Assembly: GCA_018466975.1 (NCBI GenBank)
Contig: CM031561.1
Span: 2,666,001 to 2,730,000, forward strand
Source: Sparassis latifolia
Lineage: Eukaryota; Basidiomycota; Agaricomycetes; Polyporales; Sparassidaceae
Direction: 5' to 3'
Length of the DNA stretch: 64,000 bases
Below are positions 46,111-58,114 of the stretch, one piece after another. A program made the translations under genes and the position numbers. The stretch's first letter is position 1; every line of letters begins with the position of its first letter. Under the pieces are notes generated by a model. That model had not been told where the DNA came from. It did not search any database and saw only the letters and a program-made list of their open reading frames with translations.

Positions 46111-48982
46111 TTCGGGTTTGACGAGGGGTATTACTATTTCTATTCCGGGCAGGGTACGGTGGACCCTGCTGCAGAGCCGCACAGACGAACATCTGTGGAG
46201 CTGGAGTCGACGCGCAGCGGCGGCATCGACTGGTGCTCCTTCGTTGAGGCTCGTTGCCCTACGCGTCTGGTAATTAAGAGAGCTGTTCACAGGCAGGAAC
46301 ACCCTCAGCCGCCGAGGTTTCCCCTGGAGCCCGCTCAAAATCCGGTACGATCTCTATTCCCGCTAGCGACTCGAAAGACTGACCTTGTCATCCCAAGGCC
46401 ATGACGCACCCTTCCTCCAGAGCTACATTGGACACATCACTGCACGTTGAATCAGATATATCATCGACCTGCAGTTCTTCCCAGTGCTCGAAGATTATGG
46501 TGCCTCGCATAATTTCGTGTCTCGCCTCGCAACTACTGGCTGTACGCGGCATCACTCCCATTCACTCGCGTTCCTGCAGTGCGGACGGACGCGGACTAGT
46601 AGCGCTGGAGACAACGTGCAGTCGGAGAACGTACGGTGCCGATTTCTCGTCGAGAAAAGCTCGCACCGCACTGAGTTAACTGTAGAAACCACATGCGCGG
46701 AACAGGGAAAGGAAGGAGACGGCAGAGGGACCGTAAACCGAAGTTAAAGGACTAGACAGGCAGTCGACGCGCGCGTGTGCGTAAATTTATGAGTAGATGT
46801 GAGGCTTATGGGCCCCCCGGCGCACTGGCTTTTTCTTCCGTAGGTTCCACGCACGTTATCCGCCATACGAGACTCCTGAGTCCGGCGGCAGTGCTGGAGG
46901 GACGGACAGTAAGGGCTGAGCGTCATCCAACGCACAAGGACAATGCCCGAGTTTGAAAAGGTGAAAGCTGCATACTCGAATCAACAGGCCGAAATTCTCG
47001 AGTAGCGCATCCTTCCCTCATCGCGCGGTTCGAGCTCGCATCACATTAGAAGAGAGAAAACTGCACAGCTGAGCACAGCCGCCACGTCTTCTGCCGCTTT
47101 CTGCAGGTCCGTTAATGCATCCACCATCGGTCCAATACCCGTGAGGATCAGACACAGATCGATGGTATCAACGCAGTACAATCGCATTTTTCTTGCGACC
47201 TGGGGACGCGCACACTCGCCTACACTGTTATCACCCATCACGCCTCGAGCGAGAGCGTCCCAGTAGCTGCTGCACTGTCGCAGAATTTCAAATTCAGAAT
47301 CGAGTTGAAGAACTAGGCCCTCGAGGCGTCGGCATAAGCTGTGAGTAGATGCGAGGCCTACGGGCCTCCACATGCACGACTTTCTCTTTTTTCTTGCATA
47401 GGCACGCACGTCGACCGTCGTACGAGGTTCCTCCGATGGCAGCATCAAAGAGACAGAGAACAAGGAAGGGGCGTCAACAAATACACAACGGCACGTTCCC
47501 CGTGTTTGAAAAAGTGAAAGGTGCGTACTCGACTCGAAAAGCCCAAGTCCTTTCGGATTGAGAGTATACCCTTCCCTGCGTCACGCATTTTGAGCTCTGT
47601 AGATTCGTCAATTGCACCAACCGCCGGCGAGGGTCAGGGATAGAACGATGGTGCTAACGCAGTACGGACACAGTTTCCCCGTGACCTGCAGACGCGCACA
47701 AAGGTCGGTCGGAGAAGACTCGTGCACACCTATCGTCCATCACGCCTCCAGAGAGGGCGGCGTACCTGTCGCAGAATTTAAATTTCAAAATTTGCAGCAG
47801 GAAGTTGGGACGATGGTATACAAGGACCTACCGAATTTACGCTTCCAGTGTATTATATATTCCGGTAGAGAGACCGTGAAGAGACGTTAGGAGACGCGGA
47901 AACTGAGAAACGCTCTTCACACCACTGAGATAGGTTCGGATGAGCACATCATCTCAAGTACTAAGCCCGTTTCTTGCGCTCGCATACCTGCCAGATCAGC
48001 CGTCGACGTTAGCGTGGGCGCACGCTACATCAACATCAGGTCTCCACCCGCAGAAGCCTCGTATCACCCCACGGTGTCCAGCCAGCCAGCACCGAAAACA
48101 CTGTCCATCCCCCTCCCCAGTCCACCTCCCGCCGGATCTGACAGCAAGCCTCGCAGCCTTCTGCGCGGAGCCCCTACGCTGGCGGCTTCTGCATCATCTG
48201 TTAGCGGGTGCGCCGAAGGTGGAGTACGCGGCGGGGGTTCACTTGCCCGGGGACACGACGAGGTGCTATTACTTCCACCCGAGACGAGGCAGGGCGGTGG
48301 ACCCGGTGGGCACGCACGACGCGGAGCAGGGTTTTGAGTGGTGCTAGTGAGGACGGGGCGCGCCCAGGCGGTGAAGTGTGCACGGTGCAGCACGGCAGCG
48401 GTTCGTCGATGCAGGCTGAAGCGAGTACTAGTATCATGGGCCGATGATGCTGTGAGCAGTATCTAGAAGGGTTACTGCGCTGACGCGTGGGTATTCTGGG
48501 AACATGGGCACTCGTGCACCTGTTCAACGTTCAAGGTGCCGGGCGAGGAGTCGTCGGGGGAGGAGGATCTGCAAGGAGATCGGGCACCACATGTGGTGTT
48601 CGCTGCTGCACAAGTACGCCTGGCGGTGCGGAGCGCGTCCGGGCGAAGTTAAATGTGGATGTACATGTAGGTATGCGGGAGACGATGCGGGAGAGGAAAA
48701 CGGAGTTGGACGAGTATGTGGAGGTGGTGGTGGTGGTGGTGGTGTGGAGAGGAGGACGCGAGGAAGTGCGCGCTCGTCTCCAGATCAACTATCTTAGATC
48801 ATCGTGTTCCAATCGGTTCCAATCGGCTCCTTCGACTGCAGATCGTTACCCCCCCTTTTTTTTGCGATTCCGCACCGTCGCAAAAAAAGCAGTAAAAAGG
48901 TCGTCCTCGGCGAGCGACACATCACGGCGTCGGTGCTCAGCGCTCAACGTGTGGTACAAAAGGCCACAGGTGTACAGAGTAT
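46111..48982. other. Repeat mosaic without recognisable genes
   Basis: Contains R-module material (46020-46240, 48140-48340), two diverged copies of a block ending GTCGTACGAGGTTCCTCCGA (near 46790-46900 and 47340-47460; a third at 49441-49600), and a GGT/GTG microsatellite at 48720-48752. Open frames here are not shared between copies in the same phase, so I call none a gene. Confidence 0.5.
48720..48752. repeat. GTG trinucleotide repeat
   Basis: About eight GTG/GGT units in a row within the M-block. Confidence 0.8.
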
Positions 48983-49056
48983 TCCCATTAGGCGACTCGA
49001 ACGACTAACCTCGTCAACACTTAGATGACGCGCTCTTCCATCTGAGCTAAACAGGA
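48983..49056 (-). repeat. tRNA-like box
   Basis: TCCTGTTTAGCTCAGATGGAAGAGCGCGTCA... start and GTTCGAGTCGCC box B on the minus strand; the acceptor arm pairs partly (TCCTGTT with AATGGGA). Confidence 0.65.
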
Positions 49057-50399
49057 TTCGTCAGTTTCAGCAGTTCCGATACCATTATCTCGACTTGTAC
49101 TAGCAGCAGACGACTACTAATCAGGTACTTATCCTGAAGATTACATATTAGAGACTTCAGAACGTTGGTATTCAGCGCGGCTCGGTGATATCACTTCGAC
49201 GCATCGCGCATCCCTCGCCATGAACCACAACCAATTGAGAGTGCTTGTCTGCAGAACGCCGAAGGACGAGCGAGAGTGCCTGCCTGCTCATTTCAGTGCG
49301 ATCGTGGCTTACTGCTGCAGATATTGACGGTGCGCTAATGTGAGAAGGCGATAGACCGACCTCATCGCATCGACGTGACGATCCGACAATCGCACGGACA
49401 GAAATCGTGAAGTAAAACGTACCGTACATCACAATCATCAGAGACCCGCGGTGCACTGTTTTTTTTCGGGAGGTTTCATGCACGTCGACCACCGGACGAG
49501 GTTCCTCCGATGGCACCGTCGGAGGGACGGACAGCAAGGGCTCAGCGTCTACCTCGAAAGGCCTATGCTGCTTCGAATAGCACACCTTTCCTTGCTCGAC
49601 CCCGCCATTCGGTCTACAGGGCATCCGGTGACCGTCTGTCCTATACCCGCGAGGATCAGACATACGGTAGATCGATTCGACCAGCGCAGCACAGTCGCAT
49701 CTTCCCTGCAAATTGGGTACGCTCACCAGATTGGTCGGGGAAGATACCTCCACACCTACAGCATCATCCATCAGCCTCGAGAGAGCGGAATTACTCTGTC
49801 GCAGAATCTAGAATTCGGAATCCGCAGCGAAAAGCTGGGACGAAGGTACACGAGGACACACCGAATCTACCTTACCAGCATACATATTATATGTTCTGGT
49901 AGAGGATGTGACCCATTCGTAGAGCCCGGAATTCGCAGCTGGGTGTGACTATATGAGATTCACCGACTCGTCCTGTCGGTATATTCCGTATTCTGGTTGG
50001 GAGACCAGACCCCAGCTGTCCTGCTAGTACAAGCAGGCGTTGGAAGCATCGCACAAAGGAAAACGTTAGGAGGCGCGACATCTGGTCCGGAAGATACGCA
50101 AGCGCAAGAAACGGGCCACGCGAACGGATGGGCGCAGCGTCAACACCTGCAGGTCTCCACCCGCAGAAGCACGCGGAGCTCTCATCAGAAGAACCTCGTA
50201 CCACTCCGTGTCCAGCCAGCCAGCACCGACAATGCCATACATCCCGCTCCCTAGCTACCTTCCCCCGGGTCTCACGGCGAGCCTCGCCGCCTTCTGCGCT
50301 GGGTGTGCTACCTCGGACCTCAGCTTCTACATCACCGGAGGGAGGGTGCGCCGGAGGCTGGGCACGACGTGGCGCAGGACGCGAAGGGGAGACACGCTC
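49057..50399. other. Repeat mosaic without recognisable genes
   Basis: Holds the third copy of the block seen near 46790 and 47340 (49441-49600) and an R module (50160-50360). No gene supported. Confidence 0.45.
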
Positions 50400-50854
50400 T
50401 AGCGAGGAGGATCAGCAAGGAGATCGGGCGCCGCATGTGGTGTTCACTGCAGGGCTACACCTGGCGTTGCGGAGCGCGTCCGGGCGAAGTGAAATGCGGA
50501 TGTACATGTAGGTATGCGACCGCGGGAGGCGACACGGGAGAGGAAAACGGAGTTGGATGGGCATGTGTGGAGGAGGACGCGAGGATGTTGCATGCGCGTC
50601 GTTACCCTCCAGATCCACGCATCTCAGATCATCGTTCCGATCGAGCTGGTTGCCCCGGCGTTCATTTGCGATTCCGCATTCTCTTACAAAGAGCGGTAAA
50701 TTTAAGCTGGCCCCGAGGGCGACGCATCATAGCATCAGTGCTTGACGTCTGGTACAAAATGATCGTAAAGTCGATGAATTCCTGTTAGGCGACTCGAACG
50801 ACTGACCTCGTCATCACGAGCGATGACGCGCTCTTCCATCTGAGCTAAACAGGA
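50400..50854. repeat. M-block copy 2
   Basis: See 48490-49056. This copy has the best-kept tRNA-like box. Confidence 0.75.
50780..50854 (-). repeat. tRNA-like box with perfect acceptor stem
   Basis: 75 nt. 5' TCCTGTT pairs perfectly with 3' AACAGGA; D arm GCTC...GAGC; T arm AGTCG-TTCGAGT-CGCCT with one mismatch. The anticodon arm is 20 nt (CGTCATC-GCTCGT-GATGACG) instead of 17, so it is not a standard tRNA. Confidence 0.7.
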
Positions 50855-51169
50855 CTCAACATGCATCATTCCCGACATCCTTATTTCGACTTCTACTGGC
50901 TGTAGACCAAGACCAAGTGCCGATCAGACACTTATCTCAGAGCTATTAGATACAATAGATACTTCAGAACATCCCGGGCCTGCACACTGTCCGTATCTTC
51001 CTCCGAAAGCCACTCGACAATATCCACAGCAGCGCCGCGGTGAAGCGCCAGAGAATCAAGATCCCTCGATGTACATACACCACACATTCCCCGAGTCGTA
51101 TGGCCAGTATATCGACGGGCTGACGCGTCGCGTGGGTACACCGACGGAACGTTGAGCATTCATGCACCT
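50855..51169. other. Upstream part of the M-block unit
   Basis: Shared with 51663-51900: CTTATTTCGACTTCTACT, TTAGATACAATA(G/C)ATACTTCA and CCACTCGACAATATCCAC. No gene. Confidence 0.5.
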
Positions 51170-51662
51170 GCTCAAGGTGCAGGGCGAGGAGTCGTCGGGA
51201 TGAGGCCGAGGAGGATCAGCAAGGAGATCGGGCGCCGCATGTGGTGTTCACTGCAGGGCTACACCTGGCATTGCAGAGCGCGTCCGGGGGAAGTGAAATG
51301 GGGAAGCAAGCGCTTGCAGATGCGACGCGGGAGAGGAAAACGGAGTTGGACGCGTATGTGGAGACTCGAGTTAGGTTAGTTACGTCTCCAGATCAGCCAC
51401 TAGTAGCATCTCAGATCATCGTGTTCCAATCGGCTCCTTCAATTGCAGATCGTTGCGGCCGCCCCACTTTTTGTGCGATTCCGCACCGTTGCAAAAAGCG
51501 CAGTAAAAGCTCGTCTTCCAGTGAGCGGAAGCATCACAGCGTCGGTGCTCGACGTCTGGCACAAAACCAGGGCGGAGGCAGATGAATTCCTGTCGGGCGA
51601 CTCAAACGGCTGACCTCGTCATCACAAGCGACGACGCGCTCTTCCATCTGAGCTAAACAGGA
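51170..51662. repeat. M-block copy 3
   Basis: Same word order as copies 1 and 2; lacks the GGATGTACATGTAGG word. Confidence 0.75.
51588..51662 (-). repeat. tRNA-like box
   Basis: 75 nt; acceptor TCCTGTT with GACAGGA (one G-T pair); anticodon arm CGTCGTCGCTTGTGATGACG, again 20 nt; box B GTTTGAGTC. Confidence 0.65.
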
Positions 51663-53064
51663 TGCATCCACATCGGGCTGCTCCGATTCCATTATTTCGA
51701 CTTCTACTATACACCAACTGCCGATCGGACGCTTACTTATATCTCAAAGATTAGATACAATACATACTTCAAAACGTCCACCTACACGCCTTCCGTATCT
51801 TCCTCCGCGAAAGCCACTCGACAATATCCACGGCAGTGTGGAGGAGCGCCAGCGGATCAGCATCCCTCGACGTACCATACAACACACATTCCCCGAGTCG
51901 ATCGTAAGGCGCGGATAGTGCCTTCCAGCGACTCGACTGGCAGAACCAATTATCACAGAGGAGGAGGGGGAAGGCGCAGCTGCACCATCTGCCGATGTCT
52001 CCAGGTCTGTTGAGAGTGTCCCGCCCGCGAGGGTCAGGCATGGCACGATGCGGCACCACGGCAGCAACAGTTCGCATTTCCCGTGTGATCAGTTCGATCG
52101 CCCGGGCCACATTGAGAAACGACGAATATTTTGCCCTCGCCCGGTGCATTTCGCAGTTTGTACATTCCCGAATTGAAGCGACACGGTCCCACTCGCGAAC
52201 GGACGAAACTCCGACGACGAGGTCCGCAACGCGCGCGCCATCCGATATCGGCGGGCCCTGATCGTGGGGACGACAGCGTAAGAGGGGGCGAACCCGCATT
52301 TCACTGGGCGGAGGACAGGACCTGGACTCTTCCATCCAACGTGCATCCCGAAAGCAAATATCACGCTTGTTCGATTCGCGCCTCCCCTCGAACTCACCAC
52401 GCGCCGCGCTGGTCTGATCGGTGGATTCGCAGAATCCAGAGTGCACAGCGGAGAGTCTCGAGTATGTACGAGAGACGTACCGAATCTATCCCTGACAGTA
52501 CGTCTCCGAGACCGGTTCGGATGGGCGTGTCCCGCGGGCAGCCAAGGTCCGCTTGCTGGATGGGTGGAAGGACCGAAACGGCAAGGACGACGGACGGTCC
52601 TGAAGATGCGCGAGCGCAAGAGACGGCCGCCGTAGTCGGGCCTTCGTCGACACCGTCGCAGGCTCCCCCTGCGGAAACACATCCCACGCGCCTAGATCTC
52701 TCTCGTCAGAAGAACCTCGTACTACTCACGATGTCTGGCCAGCCAGCGCGATAATGCTGTCCTTCCCCTGCCCCCTCTCTACTCCCCCCGTCGTCCGGCA
52801 TGCCTGGATCCCATGGGCTTCTGCATCACTGCAGCGCGTGGCTGTGCTGAATGACGTGGCGGAGGTGAAAGGGCGCGGGAACGCGGGAGGGTGTAGTGTT
52901 GGTGGACCCTGCTGGAGAGGTGCATGCACGACACGTAGCAGAATTTGGAACAGCGACGGGGAATGGGGCGCAGCGACGGCCGGAATATGGCAGTGCAACA
53001 CGGTGCGGCACCAGGGACGACGCGCTGCTGTTCGCCTGGGCTGTCGCGAGAGTGGATCGTGGCA
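51663..53064. other. Repeat mosaic without recognisable genes
   Basis: Contains the M-block upstream part, and R-like material with TCAGAAGAACCTCGTACTACTC (52706) and GTGGACCCTGCTGGAGAGGT (52902). Long but overlapping open frames on both strands have no family resemblance. Confidence 0.45.
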
Positions 53065-53375
53065 GTGCTAGTATATCGAGGCGCCGACGCGAGGGTATGC
53101 GGGCGAGGGGGTCGATGACCCGCGTAACGTGCGGAGGTGCGCATAGGGCGGGGGATCGCCTCGTCTTCTCGCTTGGGCATGACGGCGAACGTCGGTTCCA
53201 TCTTGCATCCAGTATGTTTACGCGGGCTGCTCGGATGGCGGGACGCACCTGCTCAAGGGTTCGCTGTGGGGACGCTGGGGTTTGTGGGCGTATCCGGGGG
53301 AGAGGTGGGGATACGCGAGGAGGCGAGCAGAGGAAGCACGTGTGAATCGAGGCCGCGCTGAGCAAGAGGGTCGAC
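53065..53375 (+). repeat. Inverted repeat, left arm
   Basis: Reverse complement is found at about 58275-58615. Shared words include CAGTATATCGA-like, CCTCGTCTTCTCGCTTG, GACGGCGAACGT, CACCTG and CGCGCTGAGCAAGAGGG. The arms are diverged. Confidence 0.75.
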
Positions 53376-53487
53376 GATGCGCCAACGAGGAAAGGGGATA
53401 CGTCATGACACGATCATCGTCAGATCATCGTGCTCCGATCAGATCCCCCGCTCGTGTCTGGGGAGAGAGAGCTGCCCAGAGGTAGAA

Positions 53488-53557
53488 GTTTATAGGCGAC
53501 TCGAATGACCGACCTCATCATCGCAGATGACACACTCCTCCTACGGAGCTAAACAGG
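53488..53557 (-). repeat. tRNA-like box, degenerate
   Basis: Box B GGTCATTCGAGTCGCC and a damaged box A (GGAG in place of the D-loop consensus); acceptor arm not paired. Confidence 0.5.
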
Positions 53558-53934
53558 CTTCAGAGTAAACATGAGCTTTTCAGGGGGGGGGACAGCCGCA
53601 GACCCCGGAGGCATACAAGCGAGGGGAGGACGCGAATGACGGCGGGAGGACGCACCGACGTGCTGGTTTCGCGCTTTGCTACTTCTGGCCATCCAAGATC
53701 TTCAGCTGTCGATCGCTGTCCATCACAGGTGTGGACTTGCTACACAGCATAGGCTATTGGTTGTGCTCTTACGACACGATCGGTGAACCGAGCCCATTGC
53801 ACTGGTCAGCATTACGATGAATCCACAGCCACATGCCCGGAACCCACGAAATAAGACATACCGCACAGTCACTTTCGCAAGCCTGACAACGGACGGCAAG
53901 CACATTCAACGATGCCTTTTGCACATCGAATCCG

Positions 53935-54165
53935 GATCAAAAAAAACCAAGCAGTTAAAAGTCACAAGGCGCCGCTTTCCTGGACAAAACGAATGGCGAT
54001 GTTAAGTTGATTCCCATTCGCCGATTCGAACGGCCGACCGCGTCGTTGTAGTGACACGCGCTCCCAACTGAGCCAAACAGGATTTCTTTATTTTCACAAA
54101 ATTACATTGTTGTGCCAACCAGAGTCAAATATAATTATTCGAGATTCCACCAGCACTGCACTAGA
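53935..54165. repeat. Direct duplication with tRNA-like box, copy 1
   Basis: AAAAGTCACAAGGCGCCGCT...GCGATGTTAAGTTGATTCCC, then the tRNA-like box (54012-54082), then AATTACATTGTTGTGCCA...ATAATTATTCGAGATT. Repeated at 54212-54455. Confidence 0.88.
54012..54082 (-). repeat. tRNA-like box
   Basis: TCCTGTTTGGCTCAGTTGGG start, CCGTTCGAATCGG box B, acceptor closed with two G-T pairs (AATGGGA). The anticodon arm is irregular. Confidence 0.65.
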
Positions 54166-54211
54166 ACCGCTGTTCTTTCAAGACACAGCGGAGGATACTA
54201 CTCACAGAATA

Positions 54212-54455
54212 ACCGGATCAAAAACACACTAGCAATTAAAAGTCACAAGGCGCCGCTTTCCTGGACAAAACGAATGGCGATGTTAAGTTGATTCCCATTC
54301 GCCGATTCGAACGGCCGACCGCGTCTTTATAGTGACACGCGCTCCCAACTGAGCCAAACAGGAATTGTAATATCTTCACTGAATTACATTATTGTGTTAT
54401 TGTGCCAGGACTCAACCATGTGTCAAATAATTATTCGAGATTTCGCCAGCGCGGC
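54212..54455. repeat. Direct duplication with tRNA-like box, copy 2
   Basis: Second copy of 53935-54165; the box is at 54293-54363. Small indels separate the copies after the box. Confidence 0.88.
54293..54363 (-). repeat. tRNA-like box
   Basis: As 54012-54082; the anticodon arm differs (TCACTATAAAGACGC). Confidence 0.65.
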
Positions 54456-56250
54456 ACCTCAAGAGCGGTCGTCGAACCCAGCTATCCCAAAAATCATATC
54501 CTTTAGAAAGTCCTGCACTGTCGGTATCGCTGGCATCACCGCCACGTCCATCACACATTCCCGCTCGGCAAGGTATAGTATTGGCTAAACGAACAAACAA
54601 CAGTGAGTAAGCCCACGCAAGAGCCCGAGTACCGCAGACTCTGCGCCCGTCTGTCTAACTCACCAACTCCAAGAGATCGCGGACCTCTATCCCAGTGCGC
54701 TGCTGCTGCCGCCGTCGATATACGCGTGCGGCTACCGTAAAGCTATATCATCTTGCAACATGAAGGTCTATTTTGTACGCGGCATCTAGGTACCAGATAA
54801 GTCAGCAACATATCGTCAGCAAGTCATTTCATGCGGTAGACAGGGTCCCGCAGGTATCAGAGGAGGAGTACGACGGCTGCGAGGGCGCGGGCGAGAGAAG
54901 ACGAGCATGGGGAGGAAGGCATCATACGGTTATGGCGTACACGCTAGATTTAAAACTGAGCTCAGCATGATCGAGCGCGCACATCGTACAAGATACGCCT
55001 CCACAACGACCAGGCGGAAATAAATAAAAGGGGGCTCGCAGATAAGTATCGACCTTTCTCTCCTGGCGCACGTACAGTGCCGACACACTCAGCGCGCGAT
55101 TTCTTCACCCGCGCTGCGCACAAATCGTAGTGGGAGATGCATTTAGCAACGAGACGTACCGAATCTGGGGGTAATTCAGTATTCCTGTAAGGATGCCCGA
55201 CGCCTGCACAGCGGAAGGCTGCGTCGCTCGAAGTAGGTGTCGCGAGGCCCGCACTGACGGAAACTTCAAAAAGCCGTCCGCGCGCACTGGCGGTACCGTA
55301 CAACTGCACAGATGTGTGTATATTGAGGTGTGTTCTGAGTCGGGCGAGCAGGCAGGCTGCGGAGGGATCTACTTGAGTGGGTAGAAGGGGTGAACGCTAA
55401 GGACGACGGGAGATCTGGAGGGTACGCGAGCACCAGAGACGGCCGCCGTAGTGGGGGCCTGGCAAACGCCTCGTCGACATCGTCACGTCAGCCTCGTCGG
55501 CCTCCTGCGGGAGCAGATGCCATCTGCCCAGCTCTCTTACCAGAAGATGAAAGCAGCACTGACCATATCCAGGAGCAGCGAGCGTGGATAACGCTGTAGC
55601 TCTGCCGTCCTCCCAGTCCGTCGCCCACAACGAGCTCCGCGGTCTTCTGCGCTGGGCGTCCGTGTCTCCCAAGTTCGCTGAAGGTGAGATACGGTGCTGC
55701 GGAGGTTGATGCGGGGCTACTACGTCCATCCGAGGCGGGGCACGGTGCGAGTGTACTCTGCTGGAGAGCTGGAGAGCCGTACGCACGACGAGGAGCTGGA
55801 GTCAACGCGCAGGGCAGCACCGAAAGGTGCAGCATGACGCGTCGAGCGAAGGAGGATTTGGTCGATGCGGGCTACCACATGGATCATATGGGGCAGTATG
55901 TGGAGGGGGAAACAAGGAGCATGGTGCACCTGACGAAGGATTTGGGCGAAGAGTCTTTGGGGGGCACCGTGCCTGCCGAGGAGGCCTGAGGATCTGCGAG
56001 GGTGCTGTACATGTAGAAGATGTATACTCGGCGACGGCACAGGTTCAGGCAGGTTTCGAAAGCGGCGGAGGCCGCGCTAGAGGACGACGCGCGTCCAATC
56101 AGCAGAGCCCAGAGGATGCATGCCGATGACACGGCCGCTGGCGACGTCAGTAAGTACCTCCGGAGTAGCCATCCCAGATCACCGTGTTCCGATCGGATCC
56201 CTGACAGTGCTGCGCCCGGTCAAAAAAACACGTATGTTTTCCTCCAATAT
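54456..56250. other. Repeat mosaic without recognisable genes
   Basis: R-module material at 55535-55830 (CAGCGAGCGTGGATAACGCTGTAG, GTCTTCTGCGCTGGGCGTCC, GAGCTGGAGTCAACGCGCAG). CAGATCACCGTGTTCCGATC at 56175 is the M-block tail. No gene supported. Confidence 0.45.
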
Positions 56251-56327
56251 TCCTGCAAGACAACTTGAACGACTGACCTCGTCACAAGATAATGGCATAC
56301 GTGCTCTTCCAACTGAGGTACACAGGA
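56251..56327 (-). repeat. tRNA-like box, degenerate
   Basis: TCCTGTGTACCTCAGTTGGAAGAGC start; box B CGTTCAAGT; 3' end TTGCAGGA pairs partly with the 5' end. Confidence 0.55.
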
Positions 56328-56653
56328 TTCGGTATAAGCCTTTTTCGAGTCTGCAAACACCACTGGCTGAATTCCACAAGTGTCAGTGCTAACGAGATAT
56401 GGTGGCACGGGGACGCGGGGCAACTGGCAGGTATCAGCCCGTAGAAATACCATCGTTTTGTGCCGCTTGATGGCGTCACATTTTGTCTTGCATGCATGCC
56501 TCGTTGCGAACAATTAGCAGACCCTGGAGGACGAGCGAATGAGGACACGAGGGGCCCCGCGGACTTATCCACTACTTATGATCTCCCTAGCCACATCTCC
56601 GATCTTCCTCCGCCGATCAAATCTCAGACGGCATACATAGGTAAAAGTCCCAA

Positions 56654-58114
56654 ATGTCCTCTGACCAGACGACTCTCTCTGAGAAGCTGCAGCTCCTACA
56701 GGAGCTCAGCTCCTCGGATCTCGACGTGCCCTACAAAGCTTCTGGGGTTCACAGCAATAGGGAGATCCGCGACTCGAGGACAACTTCCGATATTCACATC
56801 CTCGATGTTATCGCCATATGTCTGACCACGGGAGAACCTGGAGATGTGGTTGCGGCGGCTTTTGACAGAGGGCAACGTCTCAGCCTGGTGCTGGCGAAGA
56901 ACGGCCCTCCGACCCTCGAGGACGAGCTCGCCACACAAAACCTCATTAGCGCCATTACCGATCCTGCAGTCGCGTATGCGACGGACATCTTCCACACCTT
57001 GCTCTCGCGTTGCCGGGCGAACATGGAGAAGCGGATGCGTAACCTACACCGATCCATTTCCCTCTTCGTCGTCGATCTCGGTTCCGCTTTGCAGGAGTAC
57101 GCACCGAAGTCTGTCGAAGACGAGTTTCCCGGCTCGACTCGGTTTCGGCGCGAGACCTACGGAGACGTCGCGCCGCCGTTTCGTACCATGCTCCAGGATC
57201 TTGTCCGTATGATCCGCGACTCATCCGCGGTCCCGTTGGTCCCGGACGACGTTGAGTTATCGCGGAGCCGATTCGGCGACCTCTATGTCGTAGCCATTGC
57301 TCTCCTGCATTCTCGATTTCTGGGCCATCTCTGTGCCGATAAACATCCTGTGAATGCGGCTCAAAGGGGGAGGGCGGAGAAGCTGAAGAGGCGTCTGGCC
57401 AAGGTCTGCCAATATTACGGCGGCGTCACCAAACTCATCCGCAACGCGAAGCGATACTTTCCCGATGGACATATTCCCTATCGCTGGATCGATGACCGCT
57501 TCGTTGGCTCGGGAGAGGGCCAACTCGAGCTCTGCGACGACTATCTGGACGCGGTGCAGCGTGCTTTTGGATACCCCTTGTCTCCGCAGACGGTGAACGC
57601 ACTGGAGCAACGGTTCCCCGATATGCGCAGTAACTGGGCCCGGCGACGCACCGTCAACACGTGCGTCCACGCGGAACTGCGCATCGTCCTTCACCTCCGC
57701 TCGGCATCGTCTCATCCGCGAAGGACCGTCGGACCACCGGCGCAGGACGCTATCGGGTGCAGCGAACGGAGCTGCTTGTGCTGCGCTCTGTGGATCGATG
57801 CGTACAATGACGAGTTCGAGACGGGATGGTCGACCGGTGGATCTCGTGGCAGGCCGTGTGCAACGTGGGCGCTTCCGGGCGCTTCGTACGCGCATGCCCG
57901 TATGCGAAGCGGGAGGAATGGGGTGGACGCTGCCGTCCTCGATGGCGTTTCACTCCGCTTGACGGATACTCTGGCAGGGCTCTTCCCAGGTCAGAAGAGG
58001 GTGTCCGATGAACGTGTTTGCGCTGGGGAGAGTCCAGACTCGGAGGGATCCGTGGAGGCAGTCATAGATGAAATCTACAGCTGTAAGAAAGGGTCTTCTC
58101 GGCAGATGCGGTAG
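56654..58114 (+). CDS. Deaminase-fold protein, OTT_1508-like family (single exon)
   Basis: 486 residues in one exon, TAG stop. The N-terminal 300 residues are helical and lack a named domain (LLQELSSSDLDVPYKASG, ALLHSRFLGHLCADKHPVNA). The C-terminal part has the zinc-site pattern of nucleic acid/nucleotide deaminases: VHAEL (His339-Ala-Glu341) and IGCSERSCLCCALW (Cys374-x-x-Cys377), then a WALPG motif (405-409). This arrangement is what I know from the fungal OTT_1508-like deaminase family, which is proposed to act on nucleic acids or nucleotides; substrate and role are unknown. Start ATG 56654 is the first in frame. Its neighbours are repeats, and one arm of a large inverted repeat begins about 160 bp after the stop. 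All putative zinc ligands and the Glu are present, so it may be active. Confidence 0.75.
   Translation: MSSDQTTLSEKLQLLQELSSSDLDVPYKASGVHSNREIRDSRTTSDIHILDVIAICLTTGEPGDVVAAAFDRGQRLSLVLAKNGPPTLEDELATQNLISAITDPAVAYATDIFHTLLSRCRANMEKRMRNLHRSISLFVVDLGSALQEYAPKSVEDEFPGSTRFRRETYGDVAPPFRTMLQDLVRMIRDSSAVPLVPDDVELSRSRFGDLYVVAIALLHSRFLGHLCADKHPVNAAQRGRAEKLKRRLAKVCQYYGGVTKLIRNAKRYFPDGHIPYRWIDDRFVGSGEGQLELCDDYLDAVQRAFGYPLSPQTVNALEQRFPDMRSNWARRRTVNTCVHAELRIVLHLRSASSHPRRTVGPPAQDAIGCSERSCLCCALWIDAYNDEFETGWSTGGSRGRPCATWALPGASYAHARMRSGRNGVDAAVLDGVSLRLTDTLAGLFPGQKRVSDERVCAGESPDSEGSVEAVIDEIYSCKKGSSRQMR

Larger units (their letters stand above)
48490..49056. repeat. M-block copy 1 (repeat with tRNA-like box)
   Basis: Shares with 50400-50854 and 51170-51662 the words AAGGAGATCGGGC, GCATGTGGTGTTC, GAGCGCGTCCGGGCGAAGT, GGATGTACATGTAGGTATG, GAGAGGAAAACGGAGTTGGA and CAGATCATCGT, ending in the tRNA-like box. 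Similarity continues beyond the box (TTCGACTTCTACT..., GATACTTCAGAACGT). Confidence 0.75.

Noticed and set aside
48720..48752. GTG run considered as a CRISPR-like or coding repeat
   Set aside because: Simple trinucleotide microsatellite without spacers or conserved frame.
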